Origin: Alisma plantago-aquatica
Taxonomy: Eukaryota; Streptophyta; Magnoliopsida; Alismatales; Alismataceae
Assembly: GCA_963693085.1 (NCBI GenBank)
Contig: OY856409.1
Coordinates: 1,536,115,072 to 1,536,179,071, forward strand
Direction of reading: 5' to 3'
DNA: 64,000 nt
Shown in pieces: positions 22,481 through 31,374 of this stretch. The notes beneath the pieces are model-generated. The model was not told the DNA's origin and made no database searches. It saw only the letters and a list, made by a program, of their open reading frames with translations. The translations under genes were made by a program, and so were the position numbers. Position 1 is the stretch's first letter; the number at the start of each line of letters is the position of its first letter.

Positions 22481-22559
22481 TCTTATCTAACACCAAGGCG
22501 GCGGTCCTTTCTGAAATTTGTAGATCGAGAAGTTATTCTAAAATTTTGGATAGTTTGAT

Positions 22560-23260
22560 GTGGTAGAAAAAGTCAACTTACATAACAGATAAAGAAAGAG
22601 AAAAAAGAAGACACTCGAAAATTCTTTTAATTAATGTTGATTATTTAAAAAATAATAATATTTGAGAAATATGAAATATTTGTTTTAGAGTACAACGTTC
22701 ATGTTTTGGATTATAATACGAGTATTTTGGAGTACAATACGAATATTTTGGGTACAATATAACAACAAATGAACATTAGTATTATACCTCTAAAACGAGA
22801 GTAATGTACCCCGAAACACGGATATTGTACACATAATTATGTTACTGATATTTTGGGGCAAAATATCTGTATTTTGAGCACATTACTCCCATATTAAGGG
22901 TATAATTCTAATGTTTACTTGCTATTTTGGGGTACAAATCTTGTATTTTAGGGTACTATACTTGTGGTTGGATTATAGTACCTGTGTTTGGAGTTCAATA
23001 AATATAGTTTTTGTGTGCATTACTCTCATTTTGGGTACATCAGTCTCGTGTTGTGAGTACATCTAGTATTTAGAGTATGATATCATGTGTCACATTACTC
23101 CCATCTTGAAGGCACTGTATTAATGTTACTTATTGATGTAATGTATCCCAAAATATGAGTGTGTACCTCCAAAACATGTTAATGTACCCAAAACATGGGT
23201 ATCACACTTCAAAATATAAGTAGTATATTTCTCTCATATTATTCTTCTTATAAAGCATGT
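22560..23260. repeat. Field of short degenerate repeats in both orientations
   Basis: Motifs such as TATTTTGGGGTAC, ATTTTGGGTACAATA and their complements (GTACCCCGAAACA, TGTACCTCCAAAACATG, GTACCCAAAACATGGGTA) recur about every 30-60 bases on both strands, usually beside ATTACTC or TAATGT. No open frame or terminal repeat is evident. I do not recognise the element. Confidence 0.55.
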
Positions 23261-23753
23261 TAACACTAGTGTTGTTGGAAAAAATATTGTGTAAAGAATA
23301 TAATGCTTTTATTTGATTAAAAAACTCATTACATGTTAAAAATTATGTGATATATCGTATCGAAAACATAGATATTGTGCTCAAATATGGGTTAGTTATA
23401 AGTGTGGTAGATAGGAGGTGATGTGTCTATAGCTCTGGGAAGTCTGGGTATTTGGATACCCTAGCCCGGTATCTGGATATCTAGGTTGACCAGTATCAAG
23501 CTACTTTGTCTATTCTTCTCTGAATGCCCTGTCTAAGCATGAAGTGGGAGAATAGGCTAGAGAGAAACCCTAGAAATATTAAGGTTAGGAGACCAAAAGT
23601 AATGAAGATGTAAGATCTTAAAGATAGAATGTTCTACAACTCTTTCTTTGTATTTCTTCTTTGATTGGAGATCAATATAAATGATCATATATATATGAAT
23701 TCATATTAACAGTTTGTAGAATATATATGGTTAATTTTATATTATTGTGTATC

Positions 23754-25115
23754 CACTAGTACAGAAATGGGTTATAACGTCACTACATGTAGGGTCGGTT
23801 TTACCAAATAACCGACTTTATATGTCTAAAAAAAATACGGGCACCACTTAAGACCTCTTAGGTCGGTTTTTTTAAATAAACCGACCTTGTACTGTAACTC
23901 TATAGGGTCGGTTTTCCAAATAACCGACCTTATATGTGTATAAAAAATGCGGGCACCACTTATGACCTCTTGGGCCGCTTTTCTTAAAATAACCGACCTT
24001 GTAGTGTATCTCTATAGGGTCGGTTTTCCAAATAACTGACCTTATATGTCTATAAAAAACACGGGCACCACTTAAGACCTTTTGAGTCGCTGTTTTTAAA
24101 ATAACCGACCTTGTAGTACATCTCTATAGGGTCAGTTTTTCCCAAATAAGCGACCTTATAGACAATTTTTCCAGCGGCAAAAATTTGCTTGGTTTTTGGC
24201 TTCCCGCCTCGATCTATAGGGTCGGTTCTACATTATAACCGATCTTACAGGGCTCTTCGGTCGACAAATTTGTCGACCGAATAAGAGCTGAATTTCACGT
24301 ATACAAGCACTATAGGGTCGGTTTTTTATTTATAACCGACCTTACAGTCCTCCTCAGTTCAGTACCTCTAAGGTCGGATATTCTTACAAAACCGACCTTA
24401 AAGGCCTCCTCGGTCGACAAATTCGTCGACCGATATCTATTCTGGATCCAGATTGTTCACGCATGTATAAGCGCATCTAGCGTCGAATATGCACTTATAA
24501 CCGACCTTAGAGCCTTCCTCGGTCGACCAATATTTCGACCGACTAACTCAGTCAACAAATTCGTCGACCGATATGTACCTCTAAGGTCGGTTTTTTCCTT
24601 AAAACCGACCCTAGAGGTCCTTATGCGAAGGAAATCTGGCTCTTCTCGATCGACAAATTTGTCGACCGATATCTATTCTGGATCCAGATAGTTCACGCAT
24701 GTATAAGCACCTCTAGCGTCGGATTTGCACTTATAACCGACCTTAGAGTATTTATCGGTCGACAAATTTGTCGACTGATAAGGAGTCAGTTTTCATGTGT
24801 ATAAGCAGCTTTTAGGGTCGGTATTTTCTTAATAAGCGACCTTAGAAGTCCATTCGGTCGACAATATTGTCGACCGAAACATATCGGTCGACGAATTTGT
24901 CGATCGAGTAATGACTAGAAAAACCAACCGTCGTAACGGCTAAAAAAATCAACCGTCGTAACGGCTAAAAAAATCAACCGTCGTAACGGCTAGAATTTCA
25001 ACCGTTAACGGCTATAAATACGACCGTTGACCTCCCAACGACTCTTTTTTTGATCGACCGTTGGCCGATCGATAGATGACTGTTGCGGCCGTCGGTCGAC
25101 AAATTGTCGACCGAA
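23754..25115. repeat. CACTA 2 left subterminal array: two alternating palindromes
   Basis: Module one is AGGGTCGGTTTT...AACCGACC. Module two is CGGTCGACAAATTTGTCGACCG and variants, about nine copies between 24260 and 25110. At 24915-25000 a 25-bp repeat (CAACCGTCGTAACGGCTA) occurs four times. At 23780-24130 a larger tandem unit of about 110 bp (GCGGGCACCACTTATGACC or AAGACC) occurs three to four times. Confidence 0.88.
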
Positions 25116-25130
25116 ATTGGCTCTGTTTTG

Positions 25131-25139
25131 CTATAAATA
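25131..25139 (+). promoter_or_regulatory. TATA box of the CACTA 2 accessory gene
   Basis: CTATAAATA lies about 140 bases before the ATG at 25275. A transcript starting about 30 bases downstream would have a leader of roughly 110 bases. A second TATAAATA is at about 25013-25020. Both sit directly against the palindromic subterminal array. Confidence 0.65.
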
Positions 25140-25274
25140 GCACCCAAAACGATCCATTTGTTCACACCTTCACATTCTCACTTCTCTAGCTCCTCTCTAG
25201 TGTATTCTTGTGAAAATCTTCAGCTTCTCTACATCCAATTCTTGCTTGCTATTTCTCCATTTCAAAGCAATGAA

Positions 25275-26642
25275 ATGGCTTCATCATCTACGCGTGGAAA
25301 GAAGCAAGTTGCAGGTAGGAAAGGAAGGACGGGCCTTGCACCACTTCCGGTCATCAACGACGTCCCTTTCATCGACCAAGATGCAGGCGACTGCTACCTC
25401 AGGCTATCGGCAAAAGCTCCTCTTCCACGACGGACGGTCGACGTCATGGACTTCCAAAGCATTGTCGATTTGGAGGAACTTTTCGAGGTGCAACATTTGA
25501 CTGATTTTCTAAATCCCTCCTTCCCTTCCTACTCCTCCAAAGTAGTTAATGAATTCTATGCCAATTTAGCCGAACATCCTGACCATGATTCCTTCTCCTC
25601 TATGGTTGGTGGGTATGGATTCCATTTCACTGAGGAGGGCATTCTTGATATGCTTGACATAGATATAGAAGAATATAAAAATTTTATTGATCTCACTAGA
25701 GGAACTCCACTCAACAAACTCTCCCAAGATAACACTGCAATTAGCCTTAGTGATGTCAAAACAGCCATCTTTCAATCCAATACGACTTGTCATGAAGATA
25801 GGGGTACCTATTATGCAATAAATTTAAAACCTGAAGCTAGGATCATAAATCTCATTGTTGCCACCAATATCCATCCTAGAGTAAAAAAATCTGAGGTACC
25901 CACCTTTTGTATGTACCTTATCTATGCCATTCTCAAAAGTATTCCCATAAACTTTATTCGTATCATCATTAAGAATATGTTTGAGTTTTCTGGAAATCCA
26001 CCATATGCCGACTTTGTATGCCAAATCACTCAACATTTTCTTAAGAAGAATATTGAGGACCACTTAGGTTACACATGGGATAGAAAACCCCCAAAAATAA
26101 GTAAAAATACGGCGGAAAAGATGGGATTTGACTTTGGCCACAAAAGGGCTAGGACTGAAGGGGAGACATCCACCCAAGACATACCTCCACCACCTCCTCC
26201 TCCCAACCTACCCCATGATCCTATTACAAATACCTTGACATACATTGTTGGCTCCCAATATCACCTAAGTAGGCAATTGGATTATAATCACCATGACATG
26301 ACTTATTTAAACCAAAGGATGCAAACTCTCTCTCCTAACCAACCTGATGAATATCCCTATTCCCTTAATCCTGGCATGATAAATCCCTACAATCCTTCCT
26401 ACAACTACTATCAAACTCCACCTCCACCATCTCCTGATCTCACACATACTCAGTTTTCCCCAATTCAACTTCAAGACATTGCTGCCAACTTTCGCTTTGA
26501 TCGTGTTCCCATCTTCTTGGAGGCTTATGCCTTAACCATGACAGGTGCCTTGGAGTGGCAGACACTGGTCAAATATTATGGAGCTGAGCCCTTTCTTGGA
26601 AAAGACCAAGACATTGATGTAATCCTTCGGTCTTTCCAGTGA
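25275..26642 (+). CDS. Putative plant transposon protein (PF20167-like), intact, inside CACTA 2
   Basis: A single-exon frame of 455 codons plus stop. The open frame reaches back to 25158, but the first ATG in a good context (AAATGGCTTCATC) is 25275. The N-terminus is basic (RGKKQVAGRKGRTG). A central region (about residues 60-270) contains SYSSKVVNEFYANLAEH and ARIINLIVATNIHPRVKK, which resemble the 'putative plant transposon protein' domain of many plant repeats. The C-terminus is Pro/Tyr/Asn-rich (PPPPPPPNLPHDP). Function is unknown. It has its own TATA box, an AATAAA signal at 26742, and subterminal-type repeats on both sides. Unlike its neighbours it has no visible lesion. The family assignment is by resemblance, not by search. 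Confidence 0.7.
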   Translation: MASSSTRGKKQVAGRKGRTGLAPLPVINDVPFIDQDAGDCYLRLSAKAPLPRRTVDVMDFQSIVDLEELFEVQHLTDFLNPSFPSYSSKVVNEFYANLAEHPDHDSFSSMVGGYGFHFTEEGILDMLDIDIEEYKNFIDLTRGTPLNKLSQDNTAISLSDVKTAIFQSNTTCHEDRGTYYAINLKPEARIINLIVATNIHPRVKKSEVPTFCMYLIYAILKSIPINFIRIIIKNMFEFSGNPPYADFVCQITQHFLKKNIEDHLGYTWDRKPPKISKNTAEKMGFDFGHKRARTEGETSTQDIPPPPPPPNLPHDPITNTLTYIVGSQYHLSRQLDYNHHDMTYLNQRMQTLSPNQPDEYPYSLNPGMINPYNPSYNYYQTPPPPSPDLTHTQFSPIQLQDIAANFRFDRVPIFLEAYALTMTGALEWQTLVKYYGAEPFLGKDQDIDVILRSFQ

Positions 26643-26924
26643 GATTATGAGATATCTTTGTAATGATGTAATGTATATCTTTTTATAAAGCAAGTATGTC
26701 ATGTTTCATCTTATAAAGTGTATGGGCATTGAATTGTTATGAATAAAAGTGTTTTCCATGGCTTCATTTGGACATATACATGTTATATAAGAATATTGTT
26801 ATTTCAAATGATTGAAAAATAAATTATGGCTAAATTTGACAAAGCATCACTTGGTTAATCTCATACACACACACTTGGTACTTAATTTAAAACATTGAAA
26901 CATGGTTAATATTGGTCAAAAATA

Positions 26925-28030
26925 TTATCGACCGAGACAGATTCGGTCGACAATATTGTCGACCGAGGATGACTGTAGGGTCGGTTTTTTCCTTGTAACC
27001 GACCCTAGAGCTCTTTCGTTCGACAAATAGTCGACCGAATGAATTTTTTAATAGAGTTTAGTACTTTTCAAAACGTTATAAAGCATTGGGATCTCAATCT
27101 ATTGTCTCATTGTTGGGAATTCACATCCCTCAATACCACCATCATCACATTTGCTGATTCTGGGTATTCAAACCGTTAGTTCATCTCTAAACATGGTTAT
27201 CACTTATCAGGTAACTATTACCTTCAGGTCATCTGACCAAGGTATTCAGGATATTTGTTACACAATCATCTCAATTTCATATCAACCATATCAATTTCAT
27301 ATCAACATCTTGCAATACAAAAATAACATCTCTATTCCCTCATTAGGGTTAGAGTTTCCCATCTTTATCAATTAGGGTTCACATATCATCATCCCATATT
27401 GAAATTTCACATAACATTATCCCATATTAGGGTTTTTACACAACACCACCCTATAATAATGTTTCACATAACATTTCCATATTAGGGTTTCACAAAACAT
27501 CATTCCATATAAGGGTCTCACATAACATTATCCCATATTAGGGTTCATACGACATCACCATATATTAAAGTTTCACATAACATCATTATTAGGGTTGTGG
27601 AAGCATTTTAGAGCTCTTCGATCGATGAATTTGTCGATCGAGACCCCTTATAGGGTCGGTTATTAGAAAAACTGACCCTAGAGGTGCTTCTAAGAAAGAA
27701 ATCTGGCTTCATTCGGTCGACAAATTTGTCGACCGACACATTCGGTGGACGAATTTGTTGATCGAATGAAGCCAAAATTATTTCTTAGAAGCACCTCTAG
27801 GGTCGGTTTTTCTAATAACCGACCCTATAGGGGATCTCGATCAACAATATTTTCGACCGACAATATCCAGTTTAGTTATTCACACATGTATAAGCACCTC
27901 TAGAGTCGGTTATACTAAAAAACTGACCCTAGAGGTGCTAATACGAAGAAATCTTGCTCCTTCTCGGTCGACAAATCGTCGACCGAAACGAGTCAGATTT
28001 CCTTCGTATTAGCACTTGTAGCGTCGGGTT
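26925..28030. repeat. Second subterminal-type array downstream of the accessory gene
   Basis: CGGTCGACAATATTGTCGACCG and AGGGTCGGTT...AACCGACCCT modules reappear at 26925-27045 and 27615-28030. The block 27640-27835 is an inverted repeat of about 200 bp (TTATAGGGTCGGTTATTAG at one end, CTAATAACCGACCCTATAGG at the other). Between them, 27100-27600 repeats ATTAGGGTTTCACATAACAT-like units about every 40 bases. Confidence 0.82.
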
Positions 28031-28380
28031 TACCTATTAACTCTCGCGAAACCCTTTTCTCTTTTCTAAACTCTCTCCTGCGGCACCGCGAAACCCCTTT
28101 TTTCGCTGTTGCCGCGAAGCTCTTCTTTGCCGCCTCTCCATGCCGCCAAAAGGATTGTGAATCTCGTCGTCTCCGCGAAGAGGATCGTGAAGCTCGTCGT
28201 CGCCGCCTTCCCCTCTTCTTCCACAAAGCCCGTCATTGTCGTGAAGCTCTTCTTTGCCGTGAAGCTTTTCGTTGCCGTGAAGCTCGCCGTCGCCTCCTTC
28301 CACTCTTCCACGAAGGTCGTCGCCTCTCCGTGAAGTTCTTCTCTTCCTCCACGAAGCTCGCTGCCATTTCCAAGTAAGTT
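28030..28380 (+). other. GC-rich leader region, CACTA 2
   Basis: A GC-rich stretch built of GTGAAGCTCGTCGTCGCCGCC-type repeats (GAAGCTC, CTTCTTTGCCG). Its position equals the GC-rich islands of CACTA 1 and 3. It ends at CCAAG|TAAGTT, which could be a splice donor, so it may be the non-coding first exon of the TNP2 transcript. Open frames here are low-complexity shadows. Confidence 0.5.
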
Positions 28381-28439
28381 CGAGCTTCATTCGTTCCTTG
28401 TTCCCCTTCATTCCCGCCCACCCCCATTGCTGCTTCCAA

Positions 28440-28590
28440 GTCCATCTCGATCGACAAATAGTCGACCGAGAGCCCACCTGCGCGCAGCGTCCAGGTCCAC
28501 TCTCGATCGACAATTTGTCGACTGAGAGTGGTCTTGGACGCTGCGCGCAAGTGGGCTCTCGGTCGACTAATTGTCGACCGAGATGGACCT
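28440..28590. repeat. Inverted repeat of about 145 bp after the GC-rich leader
   Basis: The left arm has CTCGATCGACAAATAGTCGA, then GAGAGCCCACCTGCGCGCAG and GTCCACTCTCGATCGACA. The right arm has TTGTCGACTGAGAGTGG, GACGCTGCGCGCAAGTGGGC and CTCGGTCGACTAATTGTCGA. Three GTCGAC palindromes are thus nested in one large hairpin. Confidence 0.85.
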
Positions 28591-28919
28591 GGAACTTATT
28601 TATGTTGGAGCTATAAATGCTTTAATCATATTTACTGTAATGTTCACAAATAGTTCTAAATATTATAATGATTTCAATCTTTGGACTGTTGGAAACGACC
28701 TTACTTTGCTAATTTGTACAAGTATTTTCCATTTTATATGATTTGATAACCCAATAATAAAAACATGCATGTGTTTTTTCATATGTAATCATAATATAAA
28801 TTTTAGAAATTAATACTAGATTAGACATGTGTACTCCTAGATTGACACTTTAGGGTTGATGCATGATGTTTAACTTAATATATAAATATGAAAATAATGC
28901 ATTTATATATTAACTTAGA

Positions 28920-29195
28920 AACCCGTTCAAAATTTACTCATTAGGAGTAAACTTTGGATAGTCCCCGGTTTGGGATTGTTTTTGGATATTTTAATCTCAC
29001 TTAGGATGTACCTGTATAATGTATGTTTAGTTTTGTAGATTATTTCAGTAGGATTTCTCCATTTGTTCTCTGGGTACATATGTGAGTGGTTATTTTCCAT
29101 TTACATCGGTGTACTTGGAGAACTTAGGGGAAATGCTGCTGAAATTTTCTTCAAAATTAAACATACATTATAAAGTTACTAGTGAGATTAAATAT
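28920..29195. repeat. Degenerate TNP2-leader hairpin, CACTA 2
   Basis: The same module as in CACTA 1 and 3: AAATTTACTCATTAGGAGTA, TAGTCCCCGGTTTGGG, then arms TTTCTCCATTTGTTCTCTGG and TTGGAGAACTTAGGGGAAATG around GTACATATGTG. The loop is enlarged by about 30 bases. It ends at 29195 and is followed directly by mid-TNP2 sequence, so the deletion that removed the TNP2 5' half has its edge here. Confidence 0.8.
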
Positions 29196-29203
29196 TAAAA
29201 AAT

Positions 29204-30428
29204 GATGCTTCACGTAAAGAGATCTTCATTTTGCGTGCTATGTTATTTTGCACGATTAATGACTTTCCAGCTTATGGAAATTTTTCTGGATATAGCATAA
29301 AAGGATACAAAGCATGTCCTATTTGTGAGGAAAATACTGATTCAATCAGACTGAAACATGGTGGTAAAATTGTATATCTTGGTCATCGGAGATTTCTCCC
29401 ACCAGTGCATCCTTATCGAAGGCAACACAAAACCTTTAATGGGTCAACTGAGGAATGAAGTGCTCCTAAACCTATATCAGGACATGTTGTATATGATAGG
29501 GTGAAACATATTGTTAATGAATTTGGAAAGAGTTCAAGTAGTCATACACTCGCATGTGACAAATCTCTATACAAGAAGAGGTCAATATTCTGGGATCTTC
29601 CTTATTGGAGATCTTTGGCAATTAGACACTGCATTGACGTCATGCATGTTGAAAAAAATATTTGTGATAGCATCATCGGTACGCTATTGAACATACTAGG
29701 AATGACTAAAGATGGCATCAAATCTAGAAAAGATTTAGAATTAATGGGTATTAGAAAATAATTATCAGTGGAGATCAGGGGTCGCGCACATATTTTCCAC
29801 CAGCTTGTTACACTTTGTCAAAGAAAGAGAAAAAGACTTTCTGTGAGTACTTGTATAATATTAAGGTTCCACAAGGATACTCTTCTAATATTCGTAGATT
29901 GGTATCAATGAAGGATCTGAAACTGATAGGTCTCAAATCTCACGATTGTCACACCTTAATGCAACAAATTTTACCTGTGGCTATTCGATCTATATTGCCG
30001 AAGCATGTAAGGTTTGCAATCACAAGACTCTGTTTCTTCTTCAATGAAATATGCAACAAAGTGATACATCCTGATACTCCCGATAAATTACAGAAGGATG
30101 TAATTGTTACCATGTGCCAGCTTGAAATGTACTTTCCTCCTTCATTTTTTGATATCATGGTTCATCTTGTAGTACATATTACAAGGGAGGTGAAGATGTT
30201 GGGTCCAATTTTCTTACACTGGATGTATCCATTTGAACGCTACATGAGTGTTTTTAAAGGTGATGTTCGGAATAGTTATCGTCCTGAAGGGAGTATTGTT
30301 GAGGGTTACATGGCTAGGGAGGTGATGGACTTTTGTAATGATTTTTTGAATTGCAATGAAACTTGTAGCGATCAAAAAAATTCCCATCACACTGGATCTT
30401 ATTGTGGCAAAGGAACTCTGGGAGGATG
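29204..30428 (+). pseudogene. TNP2: TNP2 transposase remnant, CACTA 2 (5' half deleted)
   Basis: It starts abruptly in the middle of TNP2 (AMLFCTINDFPAYGNFSGY, CPICEENTDSIRLKHGGK) and runs through DVMHVEKNICDSIIGTLLN and the DUF4218-like block (SHDCHTLMQQILPVAIRSI, FLHWMYPFERYMSVFKGDV). Lesions visible against CACTA 1: TGA at 29456-29458, TAA at 29759-29761, a frameshift between 29762 and 29815, and another near 30370-30430. The transposase-associated domain and the first part of the catalytic core are missing. Confidence 0.88.
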
Positions 30429-30531
30429 AGTGAAAGGAATCAGTCGTGAGTTGTGGGAACAAGTGCATTTGTATATTTTACACAACATCGATGAAGTTAG
30501 TAGCTACATCACATAACACAATGATCTTATC

Positions 30532-31251
30532 ATGAGAAATCATCCGCGATCCAGTTCAATGTGGCTTGCAAGAGAGCATAATCGAACATTTATTAGGTGG
30601 TTTGAAGAGAAAGTATTTAATCAACTATCTGAATCACCAAATAATGTTGCTGAGAACATAAAATGGCTCGCCTTTAAGCCAAAAATGGTTGTCATGTCAT
30701 ATGAAGGTTATGACATTAACAGATTTTCATACTACACAAAGCGTCAAGATGAAAGTAGTGTAGTTCAAAATAGTGGGGTCACTGTTAAAGCTTGTTCATT
30801 GTATTTTGCTAGTGCCAAAGATAAAAGACCACGCGAAGCTGAGATGTCATATTACGACGTCATTGAGGACATATGGGAAATGGACTATACAAATTTTCAA
30901 GTTCCTATATTTAGGTGTAATTGGGTTGACAACAATAAAGGAGTTTTAGTGAATGAGTTGGGTTTCAAATTGGTGAATTTTGAAAAGATTGGTTTCAAAA
31001 ATGAGCCATTCATCATGCCAAACCAAGCAAAACAAGTATTCTATATTGATGACCCGGCAAATAAAAATTGGTCTGTCGTTCTTAATGGAAAAAGACAGTT
31101 TACTGTAGATCCTATAAATGAAGAAGAATACTACGAAAAGTATGATGATTCTAGTCCATTCTCAGCTGGTTTGCCAAGTGTAAATGTTGAAGATAGCACC
31201 GATGAACATTATAAACGTCAAGACCATGCTGAAGGAATTTTCCTTGACTAA
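30532..31251 (+). pseudogene. TNP2 C-terminal (DUF4216) remnant, CACTA 2
   Basis: A 239-codon frame that continues TNP2 after a frameshift. It reads PRSSSMWLAREHNRTF, then YYTKRQDESSVVQNSGVTV, FASAKDKRPREAEMSYYDV, CNWVDNNKGVLVNELGF and FYIDDPANKNWSVVLNGKRQ. It is homologous to 12622-13470. The link to the upstream part (30429-30531) is out of frame and contains TAA. Confidence 0.82.
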
Positions 31252-31374
31252 CAACTCAACCAATACTAAAGGCATGTATTCTTTGAATTATTTATTTTAT
31301 TATCATGTATACCTTATCACTTGTGCTTTTATTATCACTTATTTTATTTATCATGTATACTTGCAGGTTCTAAA

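Larger units (their letters stand above)
19099..23753. other. Gene-free DNA between CACTA 1 and CACTA 2
   Basis: AT-rich with no gene I can support. It holds a small CTCAAGCTTGACGAGAG tandem repeat (about 20938-20990), an (AT)18 microsatellite, a partial copy of the PP2 upstream region (22262-22480) and a field of short repeated motifs (22560-23260). A short open stretch at 21490-21665 begins after an acceptor-like TTTTGCAG, but no family is recognisable. It is notable that no copia sequence follows the right end of CACTA 1. Confidence 0.6.

Noticed and set aside
23754..25115. Satellite or centromeric repeat
   Set aside because: Repeats are confined between a CACTA terminal repeat and a gene, and mirror the other end of the element, so they are subterminal repeats.
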